From Qipengyuania xiapuensis (lineage in GTDB: Bacteria > Pseudomonadota > Alphaproteobacteria > Sphingomonadales > Sphingomonadaceae), in contig NZ_JAIGNL010000002.1 of assembly GCF_019711395.1 (NCBI RefSeq), positions 62,001 through 126,000 on the forward strand: a DNA stretch of 64,000 bases, given 5' to 3'. Below are positions 1-8,917 of this stretch, piece by piece (the first letter of the stretch is position 1; each line of letters opens with the position of its first letter). Position numbers and translations under genes: made by a program. Under the pieces are notes generated by a model that was given only the letters and a program-made list of their open reading frames with translations, did not search any database and was not told the DNA's origin.

Positions 1-517
1 CAGCTGGCGCAGCTGGCGCAGCATTGCCGAAACCCTGCGGACGAGCGGGCTGTTGCGGGACTTCCTGCTGCTGCTCGGCGCCTTCGAGGTAATCGACGAT
101 CTCTTCGAGCAGGTGCTCTGCCGAGCGATGTTCGCGGGCGAGCAGTCGCTGCGTGATACTGGCATAGCCGAGGAAGGAGAAAGGCCCCTTGATCTTGAGG
201 AAGGTGTTGGTCGCGATCCAGTTGTAGGTCTGCTTTTCCACCTCGAAACCGTGTACTTCCTCCCACCGCAGTCGCGTGCTGCCGAGCACCCCGTGGTAAG
301 TCACGAAATTGCGGTCGTATTCGAGGATTTTGCCCCCATCGAGAAGATAGCGCGCGCCCATTGGCAGGCAGATCACGAAACATCCTGCGATGAGCCAGCC
401 GGCGAAGGACGCCTTGCCGTGGAACGCGCTCCCGGCCAAGACGCCGAGAAAGATGAAACCGATCATGAGGCCGCAGGCCATGGCCACGCGAGACCTCGAA
501 TATCTTACGATCTGCAT
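1..517 (-). CDS. Membrane-anchored PH-like protein, C-terminus cut by window edge
   Basis: Read on the minus strand from an ATG at 517 behind a purine-rich GGGGGA site; no stop occurs before the window ends, so the gene is truncated at its 3' end. The visible 172 residues start with a short basic segment (MQIVRYSRSR), then two closely spaced hydrophobic spans (about residues 12-30 and 41-55). A soluble beta-rich part follows, with the pattern 'ILEYDRNFVTYHGVLGSTRL' and 'RWEEVHGF', which looks like a bacterial PH-domain or YcxB-like layout. The tail becomes Gln/Pro/Ala-rich and ends in an APA repeat encoded by a tandem 9-base unit at the very edge. It lies 58 bases downstream of recG on the same strand. 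I do not recognise a precise family, and the PH-like label is an impression from shape. Confidence 0.6.
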   Translation of the reverse strand, partial: MQIVRYSRSRVAMACGLMIGFIFLGVLAGSAFHGKASFAGWLIAGCFVICLPMGARYLLDGGKILEYDRNFVTYHGVLGSTRLRWEEVHGFEVEKQTYNWIATNTFLKIKGPFSFLGYASITQRLLAREHRSAEHLLEEIVDYLEGAEQQQEVPQQPARPQGFGNAAPAAPA

Positions 518-574
518 TGTAATTCCCCCGTTTGGGCGAGGGTTTAATGCGAAAATCTTAGCAAAAGCCTGACG

Positions 575-2638
575 TTAGCCGCCGCGCAGGGTCTTCACGC
601 CGAAATCGCGTTCGAACAGGTAGAGCAGGATGCGGGCAGCATCGCCGCGCGTGCCCTCCAGACCGCCATCGCGTTCCATCAGCACGCGCGCATCGTCATG
701 AGCCTTGGGCAGCAGCTCGGTGATCTGCTCGAAACTCGCCACGCTGAAGGGCGTATCGCCTGATTGCCGCGTGCCGAGAAGCTCGCCGCCACCGCGCAAT
801 TTGAGGTCTTCTTCGGCGAGCAGGAATCCGTCCTGGCTCTCGCGCATCAGGGCGAGACGCTTCTGGGCGGTTTCGGACAGGCTTTCGCCGTGGAGGAGGA
901 CACAGAAGCTCTTCTCGCTCCCCCGCCCCACCCGGCCGCGCAGCTGGTGGAGTTGGGCGAGACCGAAGCGTTCGGCCTGCTCGATCACCATGAGCGTTGC
1001 GTTGGGCACGTCGACGCCGACCTCGATCACCGTGGTGGCGACCAGCAGCCGCGCATCGCCGCGCGCGAACCGCTCCATCGCGGCGTCTTTCATTTCCGGT
1101 GCGAGCTGGCCGTGGACCATCACCACATCGTCGCCGAACCGCTCTTTCAGGGCCGCATAGCGCGCTTCGGCGGCGGCGATCTCGTCGGGCCCGTCCATCT
1201 CGCGGACCATCGGGCAGACCCAGAAGGCTTGCCGTCCCTCGGCAAATTGCGCGGCGAGGCGCTCGACCAGTGCGGGGATCCTGTCCTGCCCCATCACCAC
1301 CGTGTCGATCGACTGGCGTCCCGGCGGCAGTTCGTCGAGCTTGCTCACGTCGAGCTCACCATATTGCGCGAGAGTGAGCGTACGCGGGATCGGCGTTGCA
1401 GTCATGGCAAGGACGTGCGGCGCGCGCTTGCCCTTGTTCGCCAGCATGAGCCGCTGGCCGACACCGAAACGGTGCTGCTCGTCGATCACCACCATCGCGA
1501 GGTTCTTGTAGGCAACCTTGTCCTGGAAGATCGCGTGGGTGCCGACGACGATGTCGATGCTGCCGTCCAGAAGCCCCATTAGCGTCGCTTCGCGCGCCTT
1601 GCCCTTGTCGCGCCCGGTGAGCAGCGCGACTTCCGCACCGGTAGGCTGGGCCATGCGGCGCAGGCTTTCATAGTGCTGGCGAGCGAGGATTTCGGTGGGT
1701 GCGAGCAGCGCCGCCTGCGCGCCCGCCTCGACAGCGATCAGCATGGCTTCCAGCGCAACCACGGTCTTGCCCGCGCCGACGTCGCCCTGCAGCAGGCGAA
1801 GCATCGGCGCTTCCTGCGCCATGTCGCTCTCGATCTCGGCGATCGATCGCTTCTGCGCGCCGGTTAGCGGAAACGGCAGGTCGAGCTTGCCGCGATAGCT
1901 GCCATCGCCTTTCAAAGGTTGGCCACGGCGTTTGCGATTGTCCGCCCGCACCAGCATCAGTGCGAGGCTGTTGGCGAGCAGTTCGTCATAGGCCAGCCGG
2001 TCGCGCGCGAGTTTGTGTTCGCCCTTGTGAGCAAGTTGCAGCGCATCGCGCCAGCCGGGCCAGTCCGATTTCTCGAATTGCGCCGGCTCGATCCATTCGG
2101 GCAGCTCGGGTGCCTTCGCCAGCGCCTGTTCGACCAGACCCGCAACACGCGGCTGGGTCAGCCCTTCCGACAGGCGATAGATCGGCTCGCACAGCCGCTG
2201 GAGCGTATCGCCGCCCTCCTCGACCACGTGATCAGGGTGGACGATCTGAAGCATGTCGCCATAGCGTTCGAGCTTGCCCGCAACCCAGCGCGTTGCACCG
2301 ACGGGCAGCTGCTTCTTCGCGGTATAGGAAGCGCGGCCAAAGTAGGTAAGCGCGATGATGTTGCCCACGCTGTCCTGCGCCAGCACACGGTAGGGAGCAC
2401 GCGCCGATCGCCCGCCCCGATGTTCTGTCACGGTCAGCTTGAGGACGATATTCTCGCCCTCGCCAGCCTCATCGACGGTCTCGACAGAGCGCCTTGTCAC
2501 GAAGCGTTCCGGCAGGTGGTAGACTAGGTCCTTGAGCCGCGTCAGCCCGAGCTTGTCGAGCGGCTTCTTCAGCTTAGGCCCGACGCCATCGAGCGTTTCG
2601 GTCTCTGCGAAAAGCGGATTGAGGACGTCGGGGCGCAT
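575..2638 (-). CDS. recG: ATP-dependent DNA helicase RecG
   Basis: RecG unwinds and reverses branched DNA such as stalled forks and Holliday junctions. The 687-residue length is normal for the family. The N-terminal wedge/OB region opens with the typical 'LDGVGPKLKKPLDKLGL' helix-hairpin segment. The SF2 motor shows Walker A in 'GDVGAGKTVVALEA', the DEAH-type box 'DEQHRFG', motif III 'AMTATPIPRT' and the motif VI region 'QLRGRVGRG'. The C-terminus keeps the 'LRGGGELLGTRQSG' segment of the TRG region shared with Mfd. The start at 2638 is 55 bases from the divergent sdhE start, so the two share a short promoter region. Confidence 0.97.
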   Translation of the reverse strand: MRPDVLNPLFAETETLDGVGPKLKKPLDKLGLTRLKDLVYHLPERFVTRRSVETVDEAGEGENIVLKLTVTEHRGGRSARAPYRVLAQDSVGNIIALTYFGRASYTAKKQLPVGATRWVAGKLERYGDMLQIVHPDHVVEEGGDTLQRLCEPIYRLSEGLTQPRVAGLVEQALAKAPELPEWIEPAQFEKSDWPGWRDALQLAHKGEHKLARDRLAYDELLANSLALMLVRADNRKRRGQPLKGDGSYRGKLDLPFPLTGAQKRSIAEIESDMAQEAPMLRLLQGDVGAGKTVVALEAMLIAVEAGAQAALLAPTEILARQHYESLRRMAQPTGAEVALLTGRDKGKAREATLMGLLDGSIDIVVGTHAIFQDKVAYKNLAMVVIDEQHRFGVGQRLMLANKGKRAPHVLAMTATPIPRTLTLAQYGELDVSKLDELPPGRQSIDTVVMGQDRIPALVERLAAQFAEGRQAFWVCPMVREMDGPDEIAAAEARYAALKERFGDDVVMVHGQLAPEMKDAAMERFARGDARLLVATTVIEVGVDVPNATLMVIEQAERFGLAQLHQLRGRVGRGSEKSFCVLLHGESLSETAQKRLALMRESQDGFLLAEEDLKLRGGGELLGTRQSGDTPFSVASFEQITELLPKAHDDARVLMERDGGLEGTRGDAARILLYLFERDFGVKTLRGG

Positions 2639-2692
2639 GCGCTCACGCTATAGCCGCTTGCACGGCTTTGGCGAGTGCCCTACCCGCGCCCC

Positions 2693-2971
2693 ATGCCGGA
2701 AATGCTCACAACCGAAGGCCGCCTCGCCCGCTGCAAGTTCCGCAGCTGGCACCGTGGCACGCGCGAAGCCGATTACATGATCGGCGGCTTCTTCGATCGC
2801 TACCACGCGGAATGGGGCGAGGAGGAACTCGCCTGGTTCGAAGCGCTGCTCGAGGAAGACGACGTCGACATCATGGCCTGGGCGCTCAAGACCCAGCCCA
2901 CCCCGCCGCGCTTCCAGGGCGAGCTGATCGAGAAAATGCAGAAGCTCGACTACGTCGACATTCCGCGTTGA
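2693..2971 (+). CDS. sdhE: Succinate dehydrogenase flavinylation factor SdhE
   Basis: A 92-residue protein of the SdhE/YgfY/Sdh5 family, a small helical factor that assists covalent FAD attachment to the SdhA subunit. The diagnostic RGxxE motif is present as RGTRE within 'SWHRGTREADYMIGGFF', followed by the conserved acidic 'EALLEEDDVDIMAW' and the C-terminal helix. I chose the ATG at 2693; an in-frame GTG at 2675 would add six residues but is less likely. It is divergent from recG and 36 bases ahead of mfd, possibly in the same transcript. No succinate dehydrogenase genes are in the window. Confidence 0.93.
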   Translation: MPEMLTTEGRLARCKFRSWHRGTREADYMIGGFFDRYHAEWGEEELAWFEALLEEDDVDIMAWALKTQPTPPRFQGELIEKMQKLDYVDIPR

Positions 2972-3007
2972 CGGGAACAGGCCAAGCCTTACGGCGCTGA
3001 CCCCATA

Positions 3008-6000
3008 ATGCCCGACCTTTCCCGCATCCTCAAAGCCGACACACCGCTGACGCTGGCGCAGGTCGCGCGCGGCGCGCAGCCGCTGGTGATGGCCGACCTC
3101 GCCCGCGCTGGCACGGGCCGCGCGGTCTTCATCGCACCGGACGATGCGGCGATGCGCGGAATCGTCGAGGCGGCCGCATTCTTCGCGCCCGAACTCGACG
3201 TCATCGAGTTCCCCGCGTGGGACTCGCTGCCCTACGATCGGGCGAGCCCCGCGCTGTCGATCAGCGCCAAGCGTCTCGCAGCATTGCACCGCCTCCAGAC
3301 AGGAAAGGCGAAGGCACAGCTGGTTGTCACCACCGCCAATGCGGTTCTCCAGCGCGTGCTCAGCCCGTTCCGCATTCGAGAGAGCGTGCGCGAGTTCAAG
3401 CCGGGTACCGAGATCGGTCGCGAGAGCCTGTCGCTGCTGCTGCAGAAACAAGGTTACAGCCGAACCGACACGGTGATCGACAAGGGCGAGTATGCGATCC
3501 GCGGCTCGATCGTGGACGTGTTCCCCTCCGGCCTCGACGAAGCGCTCCGCCTCGATTTCTTCGGCGACGAACTGGAAAGCCTGCGCAGTTTCGATCCTAA
3601 TACGCAGATGAGCACAGGGCGGCTCGACAGCCACCTGCTTCTGCCCGCAAGTGAAGCTCTGCTCGACGAAGACAGCATCAAGCGCTTTCGCAGCCGCTAC
3701 CGCGAGATGTTCGGCGCCAATGCGACGCAAGACCCGCTTTACGAGGCGGTGAGCGAAGGCCGGCGACTGGCAGGCATGGAGCACTGGCTGCCGCTGTTCG
3801 AGGAGAAGCTGGTCACGCTGTTCGATCACCTCGACGACAAGGACACGGTGGTCGTCGACAACGCCTCGCTCGCCGCAGCGGACGAGCGCATCAAGGACGT
3901 CACCGACTATTTCGAGCAGCGCAAGGCGGCGAGCGGACAGGCCAAGGGCAGCTATCGCCCTCTCGATCCCAAATCGCTCTACCTGACCTCCGACGAGTTC
4001 AAGTCCGCGCTTGCAGAAACGCCGGCGCACCGCGCGACCACATTCGACGAGCCCGAGAGCGACACTGTCATCGATTTCGGCTTCCGTTCGGGCCGCGATT
4101 TCGCACCTGAGCGGGCGCGCGGCGACAATGTCTATCCTGTGCTAGCCGATCACCTGAAGGCGCTGGGCAAGGCAGGCAAGCGACCGCTGCTCGCGGCCTA
4201 CTCCACCGGCAGCCGCGCGCGCATCGCCTCGATCCTGACCGAGGCCGGCGCGGATGTGCAGCTGGCCGAAAGCTGGCAGGAAGCGCTGGGCCTGTCCGCC
4301 AAGGGCAAGCCTGCGGCCATGGTGCTGCCTCTGGAAGCCAGTTTCGCCAATGACGAGATGGAGCTGCTCACCGAGCAGGACATCCTTGGCGACCGGCTCG
4401 TGCGCCGCAAGAAGAAGCGCAAGGATGCCGACGCCTTCCTCGCCGAACTGCAGGCGCTCAGCGTGGGCGATCTCATCGTCCATACCGAGCACGGCATCGG
4501 CAAGTATCTCGGCCTGCAGCCGGTCCCCGTCGGCAAGTCCAAGCACGATTGCGTGCAGCTTGAATACAAGGGCGGCGACAAGCTCTTCATACCCGTAGAG
4601 AACATCGACGTACTAAGCCGCTACGGCTCGTCCGAAGAAGCGGTCATGCTCGACCGGCTCGGCGGCGAAGCATGGCAGAAGCGCCGCGCGCGCCTGAAGG
4701 AGCGCATCCGCGAGATCGCCGGCGAGCTGATGCAGGTCGCGGCCCAGCGCGCGCTCAAGAAGGCGCCGGTGCTCGAAGTCGAGGACGGCGTCTACAACCA
4801 GTTCCTCGACCGCTTCCAGTACGAGGAGACCGACGACCAGGAACGCGCGATCGCCGATGTGCTGAGCGATCTGGAAAGCGGCAAGCCGATGGACCGGCTG
4901 GTCTGCGGCGATGTCGGTTTCGGCAAGACCGAAGTCGCGCTGCGCGCCGCTTTCGTCGCGGCGATGAACGGACAGCAGGTCGCGGTGGTCGCGCCCACCA
5001 CCCTGCTCGCCCGCCAGCACTACCAGAATTTTGCCGAGCGATTCTCCGGCTTCCCGCTGAAGGTCGGTCGCCTTTCGCGCCTCGTTCCCGCCAAGGAAAT
5101 GAAGGACACGCGCGAAGGGCTGGCCAAGGGCGATATCGACATCGTCGTCGGCACGCATGCGATCCTGTCGAAGCAGACCAAGTTCAAGAACCTGGGGCTG
5201 GTCATCGTCGACGAGGAGCAGCGCTTCGGTGTGACGCACAAGGAGAAACTGAAGCAGCTTCGCGCCGATGTGCACATGCTCACGCTCACCGCCACGCCCA
5301 TCCCGCGCACGCTGCAGATGGCGATGACGGGGCTGCGCGAACTCTCCACCATCCAGACCCCGCCGGTCGATCGCCTCGCAGTGCGCACCTACGTCATGGA
5401 ATGGGACGACATGGTGATGCGCGAGGCGCTGCTGCGCGAACATCATCGCGGTGGTCAGAGCTTCATCGTCGTGCCGCGCATTTCCGACATGCAGCAGATT
5501 TCGGACTGGCTTCACGAGAATGTGCCCGAAGTGAAGTTCGTGCCTGCCCACGGCCAGATGGGCGCAGGCGAGATCGAAGAACGGATGAGCGCGTTCTATG
5601 AGGGGAAATACGACGTCCTCCTCGCCACGACGATCGTCGAAAGCGGGCTCGATCTGCCGAGCGCGAACACGATCATCATCCACCGCGCCGACATCTTCGG
5701 CCTCGCCCAGCTCTACCAGCTGCGCGGGCGCGTCGGCCGCTCCAAGCTGCGCGCCTATGCCTATCTCACCTACGAGAAGGACGTCGCGCTGTCCGAAGTG
5801 GCGGAGAAGCGCCTCAAGGTCCTCGGCGATCTCGACAGCCTGGGCGCGGGCTTCCAGCTTGCGAGCCACGATCTCGACATCCGCGGTGCGGGTAATCTGC
5901 TCGGCGACGAACAGTCGGGACATATCCGCGAGGTCGGCTTCGAGCTCTACCAGTCCATGCTGGAGGACGCGATCCTTGCCGCCAAGGCCGGCGAGCTCGG

Positions 6001-6499
6001 CCTTGAGGCCAAGCCCGAGCGTGTCAGCCCGCAGATCACGGTCGATGCACCGATCATGATCCCCGAAGATTACGTCCCCGACCTCGCCGTGCGCATGGCG
6101 CTCTATCGCCGCCTGAACGATGCGGAGAACATGGGCGAGATCGAGGCGCTGGCGGCCGAAATGATCGACCGCTTCGGTCCGCTGCCCTCGGCGACGGAGA
6201 ACCTCGTCCGGCTCATCCAGATTAAGCTGCAGGCCATCGAAGCGAATATCGCCAAGATCGATGTGGGTGCGGCCGGCACGCTGGTCACCTTTCACAAGGA
6301 CGACTTCCCCGACGGCCCGGGCCTCATCGCCTATGTCGACCGCCTGCAGGGCACGGCCAAGCTGCGGCCCGACATGAAGCTTGTCATCAGCCGCGCATGG
6401 AATTCGCCGGAAAGCCGCCTCAACGGGCTATTCCAGCTGACCAAGGGCCTTTCTGGTATCGTGCGGAAAGCGAAGAAGCGCGAGAAGGCCGCCGCCTAA
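3008..6499 (+). CDS. mfd: Transcription-repair coupling factor Mfd
   Basis: Mfd removes RNA polymerase stalled at lesions and recruits UvrA. The 1163-residue length is typical. The N-terminal UvrB-homology region ('EFPAWDSLPYDRASP') is followed by the CarD-like RNA polymerase interaction domain ('GDLIVHTEHGIGKYLGL', about residue 480). The RecG-like motor has Walker A 'CGDVGFGKTEVALRA', the box 'DEEQRFG', 'TLTATPIPRT' and 'QLRGRVGRS', then 'IRGAGNLLGDEQSGH' of the TRG motif. The C-terminal TRCF domain contains 'VPDLAVRMALYRRL'. It sits just downstream of sdhE and runs tail to tail with the EAL protein gene, with a small hairpin between. Confidence 0.98.
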   Translation: MPDLSRILKADTPLTLAQVARGAQPLVMADLARAGTGRAVFIAPDDAAMRGIVEAAAFFAPELDVIEFPAWDSLPYDRASPALSISAKRLAALHRLQTGKAKAQLVVTTANAVLQRVLSPFRIRESVREFKPGTEIGRESLSLLLQKQGYSRTDTVIDKGEYAIRGSIVDVFPSGLDEALRLDFFGDELESLRSFDPNTQMSTGRLDSHLLLPASEALLDEDSIKRFRSRYREMFGANATQDPLYEAVSEGRRLAGMEHWLPLFEEKLVTLFDHLDDKDTVVVDNASLAAADERIKDVTDYFEQRKAASGQAKGSYRPLDPKSLYLTSDEFKSALAETPAHRATTFDEPESDTVIDFGFRSGRDFAPERARGDNVYPVLADHLKALGKAGKRPLLAAYSTGSRARIASILTEAGADVQLAESWQEALGLSAKGKPAAMVLPLEASFANDEMELLTEQDILGDRLVRRKKKRKDADAFLAELQALSVGDLIVHTEHGIGKYLGLQPVPVGKSKHDCVQLEYKGGDKLFIPVENIDVLSRYGSSEEAVMLDRLGGEAWQKRRARLKERIREIAGELMQVAAQRALKKAPVLEVEDGVYNQFLDRFQYEETDDQERAIADVLSDLESGKPMDRLVCGDVGFGKTEVALRAAFVAAMNGQQVAVVAPTTLLARQHYQNFAERFSGFPLKVGRLSRLVPAKEMKDTREGLAKGDIDIVVGTHAILSKQTKFKNLGLVIVDEEQRFGVTHKEKLKQLRADVHMLTLTATPIPRTLQMAMTGLRELSTIQTPPVDRLAVRTYVMEWDDMVMREALLREHHRGGQSFIVVPRISDMQQISDWLHENVPEVKFVPAHGQMGAGEIEERMSAFYEGKYDVLLATTIVESGLDLPSANTIIIHRADIFGLAQLYQLRGRVGRSKLRAYAYLTYEKDVALSEVAEKRLKVLGDLDSLGAGFQLASHDLDIRGAGNLLGDEQSGHIREVGFELYQSMLEDAILAAKAGELGLEAKPERVSPQITVDAPIMIPEDYVPDLAVRMALYRRLNDAENMGEIEALAAEMIDRFGPLPSATENLVRLIQIKLQAIEANIAKIDVGAAGTLVTFHKDDFPDGPGLIAYVDRLQGTAKLRPDMKLVISRAWNSPESRLNGLFQLTKGLSGIVRKAKKREKAAA

Positions 6500-6501
6500 G
6501 C

Positions 6502-6520
6502 CACCGCTCTTTAGCGGGTG
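6502..6520. terminator. Weak hairpin between convergent mfd and EAL genes
   Basis: CACCGCT at 6502-6508 can pair with AGCGGGTG at 6513-6520 with one bulged G. It lies 2 bases past the mfd stop and overlaps the stop codon of the convergent gene. There is no clear T run, so it is at best a weak or shared terminator. Confidence 0.35.
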
Positions 6521-7830
6521 ACGAGATTCAGGAACTGGTGCGGCGCCATCGGCTCTGCACGGAAGAAGCCCTGATAGTATTCGCAATCCTCGGCAGCGCA
6601 GAAATCTCGCTGCTTCTGAGTCTCGATGCCTTCGACGAGCACCCGCAGGTCCAGTGCCTTCCCCATACCCATGATTGCGCGGAAAATGGCCCGGTCGCGC
6701 TCGTCCTCGATCACGCCCTCGACCATCGAGCGGTCGAGCTTAAGGCAATCGATCGGGAGCACCTTGAGGTAGCGGAAGTTGCAGAACCCCGCGCCGAAAT
6801 CGTCAAGCGCGATGGTGACGTCGAGGACCTTGAGCTGCTGAAGGACGCGGCTGACACGCTCGAGATCGGCCAGCAGCACCTGCTCGGTGATTTCCAGCGT
6901 GATCCGGTTGAGCGAGAAGCCGATGCGTTCGGCCAGGCGGGCGAAGTCGATCGCGAAATTGTCGACTGCGAGATCCGCCGGGGTGATGTTGAGCGACAGC
7001 TGCATGCCGGGCGGCCAGGACGTGGCCTGCTCCAGCGCCCGACTGGCGATGTGCCGCGAGAGTTGCGCGACATGGTCGGCCCGCTCGGCAATCTGGAAGA
7101 GCGTACTCGCGCCAATCAGTCCCACCACCGGATGGTGCCATCGCGCCAGGGCCTCCGCTCCGATGATGCGATCGTCGACGAGCGAGTACTGCGGCTGGAA
7201 CAGGATTTCGATCTCGTCGCGGTCGATCGCGGCAAGGAGATCGGCCTCGAGCTGGATGTTGGAGCGCGGCGCGGCTTCTATGGTCCCGCTCGACCAGCCG
7301 ATACGGCGGCCGTGCGACTGGCGCATCTGAGAGGATACTTCGGACAGCCGGTCGAGTATGCTGTCGACGTCGTCATTCTCGCCGGACCGCATCAGCGCAA
7401 TTCGCGGCGAGAGACGCAGGCTGCCACTCCCGTCGGGATTAGCGATCGGCGCGGCGAGAGCATCGGCCAGCGCCTCGGCCAGCCACTGCCAGCGCTCGCG
7501 GCTGCATTCGCCCAGTGCGACCAGCATGAAATTGCTTCCGGAAAGGCGCGAGGCAAGCCAGCCGCTGCTTTCGAACTCGTCGACTGCAAAGTGGCGGATA
7601 CGCTGCGCAGCTTCCACGAGTGCGCCATCACCGGCGTCTTCGCCGAAAGCGACGTTGACGGTCTCGATCCGCCCCAGCGTGATCAGCATGGCATGGATCG
7701 GACACGTGCCGCCATCGTGTGGCCAATCCGCGCACCATTCGGCGACTGTGCGGCGCAATTGCTGCACGTCACCAAGCCCGGTCAGGGCATCGCGCGAATC
7801 GTTGTCTACCGTGTCGGCCACACTTGCCAT
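6511..7830 (-). CDS. Degenerate GGDEF plus EAL-domain c-di-GMP phosphodiesterase
   Basis: This 439-residue soluble protein probably hydrolyses cyclic di-GMP. Residues about 10-170 are a GGDEF-like domain that keeps 'DALTGLGD' but has SGSNF where the GGDEF active site should be (about 97-101), so cyclase activity is not expected. Residues about 190-435 form an EAL domain with 'GAEALARW', 'LSLNITP', 'ITLEITE', 'ALDDFGAGF', 'LKLDRSMV', 'VLVEGIET' and 'YYQGFF'; these include the metal-binding and catalytic acidic positions, so the EAL half looks active. No membrane span or signal peptide is visible. The ATG at 7830 has a strong site (GGGAGGG). It is divergent from NAD kinase, 128 bases away. The inactive GGDEF half may act as a GTP-sensing regulator, as in some composite enzymes; that is inference. 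Confidence 0.9.
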   Translation of the reverse strand: MASVADTVDNDSRDALTGLGDVQQLRRTVAEWCADWPHDGGTCPIHAMLITLGRIETVNVAFGEDAGDGALVEAAQRIRHFAVDEFESSGWLASRLSGSNFMLVALGECSRERWQWLAEALADALAAPIANPDGSGSLRLSPRIALMRSGENDDVDSILDRLSEVSSQMRQSHGRRIGWSSGTIEAAPRSNIQLEADLLAAIDRDEIEILFQPQYSLVDDRIIGAEALARWHHPVVGLIGASTLFQIAERADHVAQLSRHIASRALEQATSWPPGMQLSLNITPADLAVDNFAIDFARLAERIGFSLNRITLEITEQVLLADLERVSRVLQQLKVLDVTIALDDFGAGFCNFRYLKVLPIDCLKLDRSMVEGVIEDERDRAIFRAIMGMGKALDLRVLVEGIETQKQRDFCAAEDCEYYQGFFRAEPMAPHQFLNLVTR

Positions 7831-7958
7831 CGCCCTCCCTTAGCAGCGGTTAACGATATGTTAGCCATGTTTTAGCGTTTGTTGCCAAATGGGACAGCGG
7901 CCCATAGGGGTTAATCAGGCCCCGCAAAGGTAGTGGCGGCAGGCAGACGGAACGGGTG

Positions 7959-8741
7959 ATGGCCGAATTCAATCGACTTGCACTGCTCGTATCGGATTCC
8001 GACCGCGCACAGGAGGCGGCGGATACGATCATTCGACCGCTAACCGATTGGGTTTCCATCGAAGATGCGGACGCGGTTGTCGTTCTCGGCGGCGACGGAT
8101 TCATGCTGCAGAGCCTGCACGGGATGCTCGACGAAGGGGTTATCAGGCCGGCCTATGGCGTGAATCTGGGCACGGTCGGCTTCCTGATGAACAAGAATCG
8201 CCAGCCCGATAAATTGCTGGGACGAATCGCCCGCGCCAAGCCCCACACCATTGCACCGCTTGCAATGGAAGCGGTGACAGAGGACGGTGAAGTGCATCGT
8301 TTCTGCGCCATCAACGAGGTCTCGCTGCTGCGTGAAACGCGCCAGACCGCGAAGATCGAAGTGTCGGTCGACGACAAGGTGCGGATCAAGGAGCTCGTGT
8401 GCGACGGCGTGCTCTTGTCGACCCCCGCGGGCTCGACAGCCTACAACCTGTCCGCAGACGGCCCGATCCTGCCTCTCGATTCACAGCTGCTCGCGCTGAC
8501 CCCGATCTCTGCATTCCGGCCGCGTCGCTGGAAGGGTGCGATCCTGCCCGACCGCAGCCAAGTGACCTTCAAGGTACTCGAATCCGAGAAGCGCCCGGTG
8601 TCGGCCGTCGCCGACCAGCGCGAGATCCGTCACGTCGCCGAAGTGCGGCTGGAAATCTCGCGCGAGAACGAGCTGACCCTGCTCTTCGACCCGGGTCACG
8701 CACTCGACGAACGCATCGTTTCGGAGCAGTTCGTGGTGTGA
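7959..8741 (+). CDS. nadK: NAD kinase
   Basis: Phosphorylates NAD+ to NADP+. The 260-residue protein has the diagnostic GGDG motif in 'VVLGGDGFMLQ' (Asp46 is the catalytic position). It also carries 'GVNLGTVGFLMN', the 'INEV' segment and the conserved 'DGVLLSTPAGSTAYNLSADGPIL' glycine-rich region. I prefer the ATG at 7959; an adjacent in-frame GTG at 7956 would add one residue. The gene is followed after 95 bases by tRNA-Asn. Confidence 0.96.
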   Translation: MAEFNRLALLVSDSDRAQEAADTIIRPLTDWVSIEDADAVVVLGGDGFMLQSLHGMLDEGVIRPAYGVNLGTVGFLMNKNRQPDKLLGRIARAKPHTIAPLAMEAVTEDGEVHRFCAINEVSLLRETRQTAKIEVSVDDKVRIKELVCDGVLLSTPAGSTAYNLSADGPILPLDSQLLALTPISAFRPRRWKGAILPDRSQVTFKVLESEKRPVSAVADQREIRHVAEVRLEISRENELTLLFDPGHALDERIVSEQFVV

Positions 8742-8772
8742 TTGCAACTTGTTGCAGCACGCGTCCATTTTT

Positions 8773-8815
8773 TTGCAAAACCCCGCTTGCAAAACCGGAA
8801 TCGCCCCCATATACG
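8773..8815 (+). promoter_or_regulatory. Probable tRNA-Asn promoter with tandem TTGCAAAACC repeat
   Basis: A -35-like TTGCAA at 8787-8792 is followed after 17 bases by TATACG at 8810-8815, about 22 bases ahead of the tRNA. The 10-base TTGCAAAACC occurs at 8773-8782 and again at 8787-8796, a direct repeat with 14-base period that overlaps the -35 box. Assignment is by position and box similarity only. Confidence 0.5.
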
Positions 8816-8836
8816 CGCGGCCTGCCTTCGGGCTGC

Positions 8837-8911
8837 TCCCCGATAGCTCAGCGGTAGAGTAGGTGACTGTTAATCACTTGGTCGTTGGTTCGAATCCAAC
8901 TCGGGGAGCCA
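8837..8911 (+). tRNA. tRNA-Asn (anticodon GTT), CCA encoded
   Basis: A complete cloverleaf can be drawn. The acceptor stem TCCCCGA pairs with TCGGGGA, the D-arm contains AGCGGTAGA, and the anticodon stem GGTGA pairs with TCACT around the loop CTGTTAA with GTT at 8869-8871. The T-arm carries GTTCGAATCC. The discriminator G at 8908 is followed by an encoded CCA. It is a single tRNA between NAD kinase and a convergent exporter gene that ends 6 bases downstream. I see no integrase or attachment-site repeat next to it. Confidence 0.98.
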
Positions 8912-8917
8912 TTTTCC

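Noticed and set aside
4613..6295. 560-codon minus-strand frame opposite mfd
   Set aside because: Antisense to the Mfd motor domains; composition typical of a mirror frame.
8837..8911. tRNA-Asn as an integration site of a genomic island
   Set aside because: No integrase, no repeat of the tRNA 3' end and ordinary core genes on both sides.
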